A DNA stretch of 64,000 nucleotides, taken from contig JAPPGK010000024.1 in assembly GCA_028821405.1 (NCBI GenBank), positions 1 to 64,000 of the forward strand. The letters are read 5' to 3'. A model generated the notes under the pieces. The model was not told where the DNA came from, searched no databases, and saw only the letters and a program-made list of their open reading frames with translations. The stretch's first letter is position 1, and every line of letters starts with the position of its first letter. The DNA is from Gammaproteobacteria bacterium (lineage in GTDB: Bacteria > Pseudomonadota > Gammaproteobacteria > Pseudomonadales > Azotimanducaceae). The position numbers and the translations under genes are program-made. This document shows positions 36,349-45,688 of this stretch, in pieces.

Positions 36349-36411
36349 AGTAACTAGACAGTTACTTCATTCTCCTGCCATCGCTGCCAACAAGTAACCA
36401 TACAGTTACTT
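36347..36411. promoter_or_regulatory. Two TetR-type operators
   Basis: Operator 1 is GAAGTAACT-agac-AGTTACTTC (36347-36368), a perfect 9-bp inverted repeat. Operator 2 is AAGTAAC-cataca-GTTACTT (36392-36411). Their centres are about 44 bp apart. The same core AAGTAACYNNACAGTTACTT appears in both. They fill the gap before the TetR gene, so autorepression is very likely. Confidence 0.85.
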
Positions 36412-36425
36412 TAGTCGCGTTCAAG

Positions 36426-37028
36426 ATGGCACGGAACGCCGATCGAACCCGCGCGAAGATCCTATCCGCCGCGGTGTCCGAGTTCTCGGCCCACGGCTAT
36501 GCCGGTGCGCGCATCGATCGCATCGCGGCACGGGCCGGCGCGAACAAGCGCTTGATCTACCACCACTTCGGTGGCAAACAGGCTGTCTTCGAGGCGGTGC
36601 TGGCCGAACAGTTGACCACGGCGTCGGCAAACGACGAACTGGTCCGCCTGTGGATGTACGAAGCGCTGGAACGAGGCGACGACGACATCGTGGGTTTCGC
36701 CGAACGCCGAAGGTTGGCGGCGGACCGCGTCGAAGCCGCGAGTACGGCGCAGGGAAAGGGCGAACTTCCCGCCGACCTCGACCCCGCCCTCCTCGCCACC
36801 GCGCGACTCGCGCTGGATGTCTTTCCACTGGCCTTCCCGCAGCTCGTTCGTGTCGTCATGGGCAACCGAGCAACGTCGAAGCCGTTCCGTGAGGCGTGGA
36901 ACGAGTTCCTGAACGATTGGCACGGGCCCCGGACCCCGGATCGGGCGAAGCCGCGCGTACGACTCGACCGCGACGGCATTGCCAGGGCCGCGACTCGTCC
37001 AACACAGACCCGTCGAACCGGCCCATAG
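36426..37028 (+). CDS. TetR-family regulator
   Basis: A 200-residue repressor. The N-terminal HTH reads RAKILSAAVSEFSAHGYAGA and IAARAGANKRLIYHHFGGKQ. The ligand domain is short and not assignable. The tail from about residue 170 is rich in Arg, Pro and Thr. Two palindromes directly upstream are probably its operators. No transporter follows, so the regulated targets may lie elsewhere. Confidence 0.93.
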   Translation: MARNADRTRAKILSAAVSEFSAHGYAGARIDRIAARAGANKRLIYHHFGGKQAVFEAVLAEQLTTASANDELVRLWMYEALERGDDDIVGFAERRRLAADRVEAASTAQGKGELPADLDPALLATARLALDVFPLAFPQLVRVVMGNRATSKPFREAWNEFLNDWHGPRTPDRAKPRVRLDRDGIARAATRPTQTRRTGP

Positions 37029-37283
37029 CGCCCAAAGCCGTCCCCGGCGCATCCCATTCGCTTTGCGCCGCCCCAGCCGTACCGATCCCGCACGCCGCGA
37101 ATCCTTACCGAGCGCAAGGGTCGCCCCTGCGATGCCCCGCGATTCAACCGACCACCGGGCAACAATCGAGGTGATGTGTTCCGACGAAGCCGTACCCCTT
37201 CAGCGCGCGCCGGCTTCGCTACAATGGCAGCGGTCAATCGTTCTTGGCGCACTGGTGCCGCTTTATCGTCGGAGTCGGACGGG

Positions 37284-39215
37284 ATGCCCAAGCCTCACCG
37301 AACCGTATCGCGGGTCATGGCGGCCATCTGCTTCCTGGCCCTGCCTGCCGCAGGCGGCGAGCCGCCCCCAGTCGCCGCATTCGCCGCCCTCCCCGAAGTC
37401 GAAGGCATCACCATCTCGCCCACGGGGCGCTACATAACGGCTTCCATTCGCCAAGGCGACCGCGCCCAGTTCCAGATCATCACGCACCCCGAGCGGGAGA
37501 TTAAGGTGAACGTGCGGCTGGGCGACAAGCGCGAGGTCACCAAGGTCGTCTGGCTCAGCGACGACGTCGCGCTTTTCGAGCAATCCTGGCGGGTCATGGG
37601 CACGGACTACAAGGTCCCCACGGGTGCCCTGTCAACCGTTCACGCCGAGACCGGTTTCGTGCAACCCGCCGGTGGCGGCAACGTGATCGACATCCTGCCC
37701 AACCAGCCGGACCACATTCTCGTGTACGTGCCCGAGAACCGATTCGGCCTAGCCTATCGCCTGGATATCCAGACGCGTCGTCCACGCCAGGTCGCGCGTT
37801 CCGCCGCACCCTTCGGGACCTTCATTCCGGACGCCGACGGTAACATCCTGATTACCGTCGGCCAGTCGAAAGACAACCGCCAGCAGGTCCACACCCGCCC
37901 CGCGCCCCGCAAGCGCTGGCGTCTCGTCGCCAGCTTCGGCGCGGAGGACGAGGCGTGGCTGCCGGTTCGCTTCGGACCGAGACCGAACACCTACTACACC
38001 CTGGACAGCCGCGGCGGTTCCACGGAGGGTCTGGGCGTGTACGACGCTTCAACCGGCCAACACCAGATCATCATCCGCCATCCGAGGGTCGATGCGACAT
38101 CGCTGCTCGTCGATCCCGTCGCCCGCGTCGTCTACGGCGTCCGTTTCGACGACCACTATCCCCGGTTCTCCTACACCAACCCATCCCATCCGCTTGCGCG
38201 CCAACATGCGAGCCTCTCCAAGATGTTCGACGGCGACACGGTGGCACTCCGAAGCACCACCCGGGACTACCGACTGGCCGTCGCCCTGGTGACCGGAGAC
38301 CGCCGACCCGGCGACTACTTCCTGGTGGACACCGAAAAAAGGAAGGTGGAACCGCTCAAGAGCCGCAAGCCGCAACTGAAGCGGGAGAGCTTGAGTCCGT
38401 CGTCGCCGATCGAACTCAAGGTTCGCGACGGCACCACGATCTACGGCTACCTGACAAGCTCGGCGACGGCCCAGCGACCCGGGCCCATGGTGGTGTACGT
38501 GCATGGAGGTCCCCACGGCCTGCGGGATTACTGGGGATACGACGACACGGTGCAAATGCTCGCCAGCCGGGGGTTCCACGTGCTGCAGGTCAACTTCCGG
38601 GGTTCCGGGGGCTACGGCATCGACTTCGAGCGTGCCGGATTCGGCCAATGGGGCCGGCGGATGCAGGACGACATCACCGACGCCACACGGTGGGCCATCG
38701 CAAACGGGACGGCCGATCCAGGCCGGATCTGCATCTTCGGCGCCAGCTACGGTGCGTATTCGGCGATGATGGGAACGATCCGCGAGCCCGACCTCTACCG
38801 ATGTGCCCTCGGCATGTATGGAATCTACGACCTCATCCTCCTGCAGAAGCAGGGCGACATTTCCAGGACGCTGGCCGGGCAGAAGTTCATCCGACGAATA
38901 CTCGGCACCGACCCCGACGAGCTGATGGCCACGTCGCCCACCCACCAGGCGTGCCGGATTCGTGCTAGGGTCATGTTGGTCCACGGCGGCCTCGACGAGC
39001 GCGCGCCCCCCGAACACGCAACCCGGCTGCGCAAGGCGTTGGTGCGCGCCGGCAACGAACCCGAGTGGTTGTTCGACCGTCAACAGGGCCATGGTTTCCT
39101 CGGCGACGCCGCGCGGGTGGACCTGTTCGAGCGGATGCTTGCCTTCCTCCAGGAACACACCGGCAACCGTGCATCGCCAGAGCAGGCACCGTTGGGATCG
39201 AAGGCCTGTCGATGA
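37284..39215 (+). CDS. S9-family prolyl oligopeptidase-like peptidase
   Basis: A 643-residue peptidase. The signal peptide RVMAAICFLALPAAGGE suggests export. An N-terminal beta-propeller follows, then the alpha/beta-hydrolase domain from about residue 400. The nucleophile is in IFGASYGAYSAMM (Ser488), the acid in HGGLDERAPPEHA, and the His in DRQQGHGFLG. VYVHGGPHGLRDYWGYD is the oxyanion region. The family cleaves small peptides (acylaminoacyl or dipeptidyl). ATG at 37284 is chosen because it begins the signal sequence. It overlaps mtnA by ATGA. Confidence 0.93.
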   Translation: MPKPHRTVSRVMAAICFLALPAAGGEPPPVAAFAALPEVEGITISPTGRYITASIRQGDRAQFQIITHPEREIKVNVRLGDKREVTKVVWLSDDVALFEQSWRVMGTDYKVPTGALSTVHAETGFVQPAGGGNVIDILPNQPDHILVYVPENRFGLAYRLDIQTRRPRQVARSAAPFGTFIPDADGNILITVGQSKDNRQQVHTRPAPRKRWRLVASFGAEDEAWLPVRFGPRPNTYYTLDSRGGSTEGLGVYDASTGQHQIIIRHPRVDATSLLVDPVARVVYGVRFDDHYPRFSYTNPSHPLARQHASLSKMFDGDTVALRSTTRDYRLAVALVTGDRRPGDYFLVDTEKRKVEPLKSRKPQLKRESLSPSSPIELKVRDGTTIYGYLTSSATAQRPGPMVVYVHGGPHGLRDYWGYDDTVQMLASRGFHVLQVNFRGSGGYGIDFERAGFGQWGRRMQDDITDATRWAIANGTADPGRICIFGASYGAYSAMMGTIREPDLYRCALGMYGIYDLILLQKQGDISRTLAGQKFIRRILGTDPDELMATSPTHQACRIRARVMLVHGGLDERAPPEHATRLRKALVRAGNEPEWLFDRQQGHGFLGDAARVDLFERMLAFLQEHTGNRASPEQAPLGSKACR

Positions 39216-40195
39216 ACCTGCCGGCCCCGATTCGCTGGGAAGACGGCCGCCTATGGCTGCTGGACCAGCGCCGGCTTCCTGATCAGGTGACCTTCGAAGA
39301 GCAGCACGATGCGTCCCAGATCGCCCGCGCCATCCGCAACCTGCACGTGCGGGGCGCACCCGCGATCGGCGTCGCCGCCGCCTACGGCATGGCCATGGCC
39401 TGGCGCGACCGCGTCGACCTGCAGGACGCCGCTCGCGAACTTCGCGAGGCGAGACCGACTGCTGTCAACCTCGCCTGGGCCGTGGACCGAATGCTCGCCG
39501 CCGCAACCCGGCAGGAGGACTTGATCGACGAAGCGCGATGCATCCACGAGGAGGACCGCGCCATGTGCGAGGCCATCGGACGCCATGGCGCCAAGCTCAT
39601 CAAGCCGGGGAGCAGCCTGCTGACCCACTGCAACGCCGGCGCGCTTGCCGTATCGCACTTGGGGACAGCCACCGCGCCGATGTACGTCGCCCACGAGGCG
39701 GGCGTTCGGTTCCATGTCTACGTGGACGAGACCCGGCCCGTGCTCCAGGGATCCCGGCTGACTTCGTGGGAGCTGTCGCAAGCTGGCATCGACCACACGC
39801 TGATCTGCGACAGTGTCGCCGCGCACCTGATGGCCGATGGCGCTGTCGACCTGGTCATTGTCGGCGCCGACCGGGTGACCGCGAACGGCGATACCGTCAA
39901 CAAGATCGGGACCCGCGCCCTGGCGATCGTCGCGCACTACCACGACGTGCCCTTCTATGTCGCCTGCCCATCCTCGACGTTCGACCCGACAACCGCCGCC
40001 GGATCCGATGTGGCCATCGAGGAACGGCCCGCCGCGGAGGTGACCGACGGCATCCCGGCGGTGACCGGCGTGAAGGTCCGCAATCCGGCCTTCGACGTGA
40101 CACCCGCCGAACTGGTGACGGCCTACGTCACCGAACGAGGCGTGACCGGCGACATCGGCGATGGCCTGCGACGGAAATCCGGCTGCGAGCCGTAG
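39212..40195 (+). CDS. mtnA: Methylthioribose-1-phosphate isomerase
   Basis: A 327-residue aldose-ketose isomerase of the methionine salvage pathway. Signatures are NLHVRGAPAIGVAAAYGMAM, LLTHCNAGALA (active Cys) and VIVGADRVTANGDTVNKIGT (active Asp). It is close to the eIF2B-like family, but the Cys/Asp pair favours MtnA. The ATGA overlap with the S9 peptidase gene is a surprising partnership. No other salvage genes are in the window. Confidence 0.95.
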   Translation: MNLPAPIRWEDGRLWLLDQRRLPDQVTFEEQHDASQIARAIRNLHVRGAPAIGVAAAYGMAMAWRDRVDLQDAARELREARPTAVNLAWAVDRMLAAATRQEDLIDEARCIHEEDRAMCEAIGRHGAKLIKPGSSLLTHCNAGALAVSHLGTATAPMYVAHEAGVRFHVYVDETRPVLQGSRLTSWELSQAGIDHTLICDSVAAHLMADGAVDLVIVGADRVTANGDTVNKIGTRALAIVAHYHDVPFYVACPSSTFDPTTAAGSDVAIEERPAAEVTDGIPAVTGVKVRNPAFDVTPAELVTAYVTERGVTGDIGDGLRRKSGCEP

Positions 40196-40228
40196 AACGG
40201 TTGCATACATCCTGGAGAAACACATTCG

Positions 40229-40861
40229 ATGCAACTCAAAGACTTTCCCCTGAGTATCACCGTCGCGGCCTGTGTGACCGGCGCCGCTCTGGTCGCGAAC
40301 GTTCTCGCCGCCCCGAAGGAACGGCCGGCGTCCATCGACCTAAGCGAACTGAAGGCGGCCGAGGAAGAGCGGTTCACGGCTGCCGATGCCGACGGCGACG
40401 GGCTGGTGACCGCCGAGGAATTCGCCGCCGTGGATCCGCGCCGATTCTCCGCCGGCATTCGCAGTCCGGGCGACCGGGGCGGCTGGCAGCGCAGAGTGGC
40501 TGGCGACGGCACCCGCGGATTGGACCGCGAGGCGAAGCTGCAACGCATGGAACAGCGTCGGGCCGAGATCGAGAAACGCATTGCCGAGGGCGAGAAGCGT
40601 CGCCAAAAGGCGCGAAGGAGCGATTTCGAGACGGCCGATTCCGACGGCGACGGCCAGCTTTCCGCTGAAGAGTACGGCGACATGCCGACGACCCTGAAGA
40701 CAGCCCGGCAACGCGAGATGTTCGCCCGCCTGGACGGCAACGAGGACGGTGTGCTGACGCCGGAGGAGTTCCCGAGCATGGTCGATCGATTGCAGGCCCT
40801 TGACGCCGATGGCGACGGCTTGGTCACGCGCGAAGAGATGCGTGCGGGCCGGAACCGCTGA
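40229..40861 (+). CDS. Secreted EF-hand calcium-binding protein
   Basis: A 210-residue protein with an N-terminal signal segment (ITVAACVTGAALVANVLAA). Four EF-hand loops are visible: DADGDGLVTAEE, DSDGDGQLSAEE, DGNEDGVLTPEE and DADGDGLVTREE. A charged helical stretch lies between the first and second loops (LQRMEQRRAEIEKRIAEGEK). It is likely periplasmic. It sits 12 bp before the ECF sigma gene, so a role in calcium-linked signalling is possible but unproven. Confidence 0.92.
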   Translation: MQLKDFPLSITVAACVTGAALVANVLAAPKERPASIDLSELKAAEEERFTAADADGDGLVTAEEFAAVDPRRFSAGIRSPGDRGGWQRRVAGDGTRGLDREAKLQRMEQRRAEIEKRIAEGEKRRQKARRSDFETADSDGDGQLSAEEYGDMPTTLKTARQREMFARLDGNEDGVLTPEEFPSMVDRLQALDADGDGLVTREEMRAGRNR

Positions 40862-40873
40862 GCCGGCGTTGGT

Positions 40874-41425
40874 TTGGACGACGCCACGGACGAGGAGTTG
40901 ATGGACCGCGTCCAGCACCGGGACCGCGACGCCTTCGCGGTGTTGATGGCACGCCATCTCGACACCGTCCATGCCTTCAACTACCGCATGACACGGAATC
41001 CGGAGGACGCGGCGGACCTGGCCCAGGAGACTTTCCTAAGGGTCTGGAACAGCGCCGCCACCTGGCGGCCCGTTCGGCCCGGCGGCACCCAGGTCAAGTT
41101 CACCACGTGGCTGCACCGCATCGCTCGCAACCTGTGCGTCGACGCGCATCGCCGTCGTCGGGAGACCCACGAGGTTGACGACAACCTGGCGGGGGAGGAC
41201 GGTGCCCCGGAAGATGCGCCAACAACGGCGCGATTGCGGCGCGCTCTGGATGAGGCCATAACCGACCTGCCGGAGCGGCAACGCACAGCGCTGGTACTCT
41301 GTCATCGGGACGGCATGACCAATCGCGATGCCGCAGCGGTGCTCGAGGTCAGCGTCGATGCCCTGGAATCGTTGCTGGCACGCGCGCGGCGGACCTTGCG
41401 CCTCAAACTGCGGGACTACCGCTAA
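40874..41425 (+). CDS. ECF-family RNA polymerase sigma factor
   Basis: A 183-residue sigma-70 family member. Region 2 reads LDTVHAFNYRMTRNPEDAAD followed by LAQETFLRVWN; region 4 reads ITDLPERQRTALVLCHRDGM and DAAAVLEVSVDALESLLARA. No region 3. TTG start at 40874; DDATDEELMDRVQHRDRDAF follows as usual. It is encoded with two small membrane or periplasmic proteins downstream that should regulate it. Confidence 0.94.
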   Translation: MDDATDEELMDRVQHRDRDAFAVLMARHLDTVHAFNYRMTRNPEDAADLAQETFLRVWNSAATWRPVRPGGTQVKFTTWLHRIARNLCVDAHRRRRETHEVDDNLAGEDGAPEDAPTTARLRRALDEAITDLPERQRTALVLCHRDGMTNRDAAAVLEVSVDALESLLARARRTLRLKLRDYR

Positions 41426-41455
41426 CTCGGCGCCTTAGCGTCGCCTCTACAGACA

Positions 41456-41911
41456 ATGGATCGAACCATGGACGAGAAGACCTTCGAAGACGCCTTGGAC
41501 CGCTTCGGTCCGCATCTCGACCGATGGCCGGCAAACCTTGCCACGGCGGCCCGGTCCTTGGTCGACGATTCGGCCGGGGCACGCCGTCTGCTCGGGGAGG
41601 CCCGCGAACTCGACGCCGCCCTCGACGAGGTGCTGCCTTCGGTGGCGGCGCCGCTCGGGTTGAGAACCCGCATCCTCGCCAATCTGCCGGAACGCGAGGC
41701 CTGGTTCGAATGGCTGACGATCAGGGTTTGGCGAACGGCGGCACTCGCGCTCGTGCCACTTGTCGTCGGCTTCGGCATCGGCCTCAACGTCGCCCAGGGC
41801 GCTGCTGTTGCTGAGGAAGCCGCCGAGCACGACGTGCTTCTCGCGCTGTTCGACCCCGATGAACTCGCCCGTTTCGAACTGCCCGGGCCCGAGACGGGTA
41901 CCGGGCCATGA
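41456..41911 (+). CDS. Putative anti-sigma factor, membrane protein
   Basis: A 151-residue protein. The N-terminal cytoplasmic part reads EDALDRFGPHLDRWPANLAT, the pattern of small anti-sigma-like proteins beside ECF genes. One membrane span follows (TAALALVPLVVGFGIGL), then a short periplasmic tail. It lies 30 bp after the sigma gene and overlaps the next gene by ATGA. Anti-sigma activity is inferred from context and topology. Confidence 0.75.
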   Translation: MDRTMDEKTFEDALDRFGPHLDRWPANLATAARSLVDDSAGARRLLGEARELDAALDEVLPSVAAPLGLRTRILANLPEREAWFEWLTIRVWRTAALALVPLVVGFGIGLNVAQGAAVAEEAAEHDVLLALFDPDELARFELPGPETGTGP

Positions 41912-42402
41912 AGTCGAAATGGCTCGTCATCGCCCTCGTGGTCTCCGTCGCGCTGAATGTCGCCGCGGTTGGGATCGGCATCGGCTTTGCGACCGGCAAG
42001 CCCTATCGGAATCGAGGGATCGATCCCACGGCCGGCCTTGAGCTGTTGATCCGCTCGCTTCCCGAAGAACGCCGAGCCGAGTTGGCTCAGGAAGGGACGC
42101 CCGCCATGTCCGACGGCGAACTCAGACGCCGTATCGGCGCAACGATTCGCGACCTGCGCCGATCACAACGCACCATCGCGCGAACCTTGGCCCAAGAACC
42201 CTTCGATCCCGATGCGGCAAGTGCGGCGTTGGCCATCTTTCGCGAGCACATGGCGGCCAACCAGGCCAGCGGTCACCAGGCGTTCGTCGAGATCCTAGGA
42301 CGGCTCACGCCCGACGAGCGGCGTCGTTTCCTCGATCAAATGGGGTCCAGGAAGGACCGCCGCGGCCGCCACCCCACCCGGCCCGACCGCGATAGGCCCT
42401 AG
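41908..42402 (+). CDS. Periplasmic heavy-metal-sensor-like protein
   Basis: A 164-residue protein with an N-terminal anchor (WLVIALVVSVALNVAAVGIG) and a helical periplasmic domain (LRRRIGATIRDLRRSQRTIA, GRLTPDERRRFLDQMG). This layout matches the CnrX/Metal_resist family that holds or releases anti-sigma factors. No His/Cys metal cluster is obvious, so the ligand may differ from heavy metals. Last gene of the sigma cluster. Confidence 0.8.
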   Translation: MKSKWLVIALVVSVALNVAAVGIGIGFATGKPYRNRGIDPTAGLELLIRSLPEERRAELAQEGTPAMSDGELRRRIGATIRDLRRSQRTIARTLAQEPFDPDAASAALAIFREHMAANQASGHQAFVEILGRLTPDERRRFLDQMGSRKDRRGRHPTRPDRDRP

Positions 42403-42850
42403 CCGCGCAGATCCGCGCGACCACCCCGATGAGGGGCGGGTTCAGGTCTCCGGTTGGGCGTGCATCCACCGGCGCGCCGCGCCTAGCGCCGGGTCGCCAT
42501 CGCGGGATGCCGGGTCGACCGGGAACGGCGGCTCGAACGCCTCCCGCGGTGTCCCATCTTGTTCTGTATGAAGGTCCAGACGGAATCGAAATCCTCCGGC
42601 TACGCAGACGGCGTCAAAGCTGCAACTCTTGGGCGTTCGCCGTCGCCGCAGCCAGACACAGCCAACGCGCACACCGAAGACGACGCACCGGACACTCGCT
42701 TGGTCGCCCGCGAACGACCTGGCATTCCATCCTGTTCTTCCGATGGTCCACCCAAACCACCGTATCCGGCGTCCGTCAACGCCGCAATCGCTGCAATAAG
42801 GCTGCAATGGCTGCAAGCGGGGAAGGCCACGCCCGGCCGGCGAAGTCGGT
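42403..42850. other. Non-coding stretch, nothing recognised
   Basis: About 450 bases before the ABC exporter operon. Open frames on both strands lack family similarity. The exporter promoter must lie here, but I see no clear consensus. Confidence 0.5.
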
Positions 42851-42868
42851 ATGCTTATGGATTACGCC

Positions 42869-43558
42869 ATGACCAGCCGCGTAATCGCCACATCCAAGCT
42901 CACCCGGACGTTTCGTGTGGGCGAATCCACCGTGCATGCACTGGATCACATCGACCTCGAAGTCGACGAAGGTGACTATGTCGCCGTCATGGGGCCGTCC
43001 GGCTCCGGCAAGACCACGTTGATGAACATACTCGGGTGCCTGGACCGCCCGGATTCCGGCGAGTACCGGCTGCTCGGCCAGGCGGTGTCGACCATGGACG
43101 ACGAGCAATTGTCGGCCCTGCGCAACCAGCATATCGGGTTCGTGTTCCAGAGCTTCCACCTGCTGCCCCGTATGACCGCGCTCGAAAACGTCCTCGTCCC
43201 AATTCGCTATGCCGACGGGTGGGCAGAAGACGGGGTGCGGCGCGGGCCGGCACTACTCGACCGTTTGGGTCTCGCCGACCGCGCCCACCACACGCCGAAT
43301 CAGCTCTCCGGCGGCCAGCGCCAGCGCGTTGCCATCGCCCGCGCCCTCGTCGCGAATCCACCCTTGCTGCTGGCCGACGAACCGACCGGGAACCTGGATT
43401 CGAAGACCGGTCAGGAGATCATGGGGCTCTTCACCGAGCTGAATCGGGACGGCCAAACGATCCTCATGGTGACGCACGAAGACGAGGTGGCGGCCCATGC
43501 GCGACGCGTGATACACATGCGTGACGGCAAGGTGGATCGTGTTGCGCTCCAGAACTGA
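42869..43558 (+). CDS. MacB/LolD-type ABC ATPase
   Basis: A 229-residue ATPase. Walker A is GPSGSGKTT, the signature is LSGGQRQR, Walker B is [13 protein letters not shown], and [13 protein letters not shown] is the switch region. [14 protein letters not shown] is typical of the MacB/LolD/FtsE family. An ATG at 42851 would add six residues. It starts an operon of five genes with three adaptor proteins and a FtsX-type permease. It overlaps the first adaptor by about 20 bp. Confidence 0.95.
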   Translation: MTSRVIATSKLTRTFRVGESTVHALDHIDLEVDEGDYVAVMGPSGSGKTTLMNILGCLDRPDSGEYRLLGQAVSTMDDEQLSALRNQHIGFVFQSFHLLPRMTALENVLVPIRYADGWAEDGVRRGPALLDRLGLADRAHHTPNQLSGGQRQRVAIARALVANPPLLLADEPTGNLDSKTGQEIMGLFTELNRDGQTILMVTHEDEVAAHARRVIHMRDGKVDRVALQN

Positions 43559-44537
43559 CATCGGCCACCCCACCGCCGTGGTGCGGCTTGCCTGGCAACG
43601 GTTCCTCCGCTCTGCACTCGCAATCGTTCCTCTCAGCCTCGCGGCCGCACCGCCGTACCTCACGGGCGTCGTGGACGACGCCGACTCCCAGACCATCGAG
43701 ATGCCCCGACTGCCGGGCATGTGGCAACGCCAGGTCGCGTGGCTGGCACCCGAGGGAAGCACGGTGACCCCCGGTGATCTCGTCGTCCGCCTCGACCCCG
43801 GCGACCTCGTCGCCCAGGAGGAAGCCGCGCAGACCGATTTGGAACAGCGCCGGCTGCAGGCGGAGCGCCAACTGGCCCAGACGATGCTCGCCATCCTGGA
43901 CGCCCAGACCGCGCTGATCGAAGCCGAGTCGGCCGTACGGCTGGCGCGTATAGATGCACAGATACCGGCGAGCGCGACCCGGCAACTCGACCACGACCAG
44001 GATCAACTCGATCTGGCGACCGCCGAGCACGCGCTCGCTCGCGCCCGCTCGACGCTCTCGGACAAGAAGGAGCAGCATGCCAAGGCACAGCCGGTCACCG
44101 AGATGGCGATCGCCCGCGCCGAAGTGAACTGGAACCGGCTGCGCGACGCCATCGCGCAGACCGAGATCCATGCCGACCGCGCTGGGCTTTTCATCCACGG
44201 CGAGAACCCCTTCACCGGCACCAAGATATTCGCCGGGGAAACCCTTCCGCCCACGATCAAGGTCGCGGAGGTGGCCAGCCGCAATGCGCTGCGTTTCCGC
44301 TTCTGGGTCCACGAAGCGGACATCCTCAAGGTTCCGGCCGGGACAAGGCTCACCGTCACGGCGGATGCGCTCCCCGAACTGTCCATCGCTGCCGAGGTCG
44401 ACTGGACCTCAAAGCAGGCGACGATGCGCCAAGAGTGGAGCCAAGGCGGGCACTTCGAACTGCTGGCGGTGCCCCTCGAGTCCGTCCCGGCCCATCTAAT
44501 CCCGGGGATGGCCGTGATGGCGGCGGTGGACCGATGA
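43539..44537 (+). CDS. HlyD-type periplasmic adaptor 1
   Basis: About 332 residues. A signal-like hydrophobic segment ([18 protein letters not shown]) precedes a split biotinyl-lipoyl domain ([20 protein letters not shown]) and a long coiled-coil hairpin ([20 protein letters not shown]). A beta-barrel region follows ([20 protein letters not shown]). It probably bridges the permease and an outer-membrane channel. The GTG at 43539 is one of several possible starts; it overlaps the ATPase gene. The stop overlaps the next adaptor gene (ATGA). Confidence 0.85.
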   Translation: MLRSRTDIGHPTAVVRLAWQRFLRSALAIVPLSLAAAPPYLTGVVDDADSQTIEMPRLPGMWQRQVAWLAPEGSTVTPGDLVVRLDPGDLVAQEEAAQTDLEQRRLQAERQLAQTMLAILDAQTALIEAESAVRLARIDAQIPASATRQLDHDQDQLDLATAEHALARARSTLSDKKEQHAKAQPVTEMAIARAEVNWNRLRDAIAQTEIHADRAGLFIHGENPFTGTKIFAGETLPPTIKVAEVASRNALRFRFWVHEADILKVPAGTRLTVTADALPELSIAAEVDWTSKQATMRQEWSQGGHFELLAVPLESVPAHLIPGMAVMAAVDR

Positions 44538-45688
44538 GATCCATGCGCCACGGGATCGCCTTCGCCGTGCTGGCGTTGGCTATCGATGCCCATGCCCAGC
44601 GCACCATCGAATTGTCCGAAGCAGATCGTCCGGTAACGATCGCCGCGAGCGGCATCGTCATCTCCACGGATGTTCTGAAATTCGGCGCGCCCCCCAGCAG
44701 GACCTGGGCCCTGGCGATCAGCCAACTGGCCGAGGAAGGCAAGACCGTTGCCGAGGGCGACCTGCTCGTCCAGTTCGACGCCAACATGATTGACAATCGT
44801 GTGCGTGAACTTGCCGGCAATCTCGCGGTAAGCCGAGGCGAGCTAACGTCTCTCATCGAACAACAGGCCGAGGAAGTGGCCGATGAGAAGGTCGCGCTCG
44901 CCACCGCAGAGAGCGAGGCGACCAAGGCGAACCGCAAGGCGGAACAGCCCCCCGAGCTGATTCCGGGCATCGAGTACAAGAAGCTCGTCGAGCAGAAGCA
45001 ACTCGCCAACGAAAAGCTCACCAGAATCCGCACCCGGCAGCCCTTGAGTGCTCGTCTGCGGTCCGCCAAGCGCCGGGAACTGGAAGTGAACACGCGCCGG
45101 CTCGAGATCATGCACGCCAACGCGGTGCGGGAACTCGAGGCATTGACGATCCGCGCGCCCCGGCCCGGTCTCGTGATCATCGGATCGGACCAGTTCGGCA
45201 ACAAGCTCGATGTGGGCAACGCCGCGCATCCCGGGTTGGCGGTCGTCGAACTCGCCAACGACCGCAAGCTGGCGGTCCAAGCCGAGATTCCCGAACACCA
45301 GGCGGCGCGACTGGCTGCGGGCCAGCGGGTACGCGTCACCGTCGACTCCGCCGGTGGTTCGGAACTCGAGGGTTCGGTGCAAAGCGTGGCGAACACCGTG
45401 CGTCGCCAGTCGCGGCAATCCCAGGCGAACGTGCGCGACATCACCGTGCGCTTCCCGAGCGACGCGCCGAAGGGCTTGCGGCTCGGGATGTCCGTGCAGA
45501 TCGCCGTGGAGGTCGCCGTCGCCAAGGACGCCATCGCCGTACCCACCGAAGCACTGACCTACCGCGCCGGTTCGCCGGGCGTCATCCTCGCCAACGGCGA
45601 CTGGAAGCGAGTCGTACTCGGCGAGCGCAGCGGCGACATGTACGTCGTGGCGAGGGGCGTCGAAGCCGGGGACAAGGTGCGACTGTGA
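44534..45688 (+). CDS. HlyD-type periplasmic adaptor 2
   Basis: A 384-residue adaptor. Signal peptide MRHGIAFAVLALAIDAHAQ. Lipoyl half-motif AEEGKTVAEGDLLVQFDANM, coiled coil through ELTSLIEQQAEEVADEKVAL, return strand LTIRAPRPGLVIIGSD, and barrel region VQAEIPEHQAARLAAGQRVR. ATG at 44534 and GTG of the following gene both overlap stops, so translation of the adaptors is coupled. Confidence 0.9.
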   Translation: MRSMRHGIAFAVLALAIDAHAQRTIELSEADRPVTIAASGIVISTDVLKFGAPPSRTWALAISQLAEEGKTVAEGDLLVQFDANMIDNRVRELAGNLAVSRGELTSLIEQQAEEVADEKVALATAESEATKANRKAEQPPELIPGIEYKKLVEQKQLANEKLTRIRTRQPLSARLRSAKRRELEVNTRRLEIMHANAVRELEALTIRAPRPGLVIIGSDQFGNKLDVGNAAHPGLAVVELANDRKLAVQAEIPEHQAARLAAGQRVRVTVDSAGGSELEGSVQSVANTVRRQSRQSQANVRDITVRFPSDAPKGLRLGMSVQIAVEVAVAKDAIAVPTEALTYRAGSPGVILANGDWKRVVLGERSGDMYVVARGVEAGDKVRL

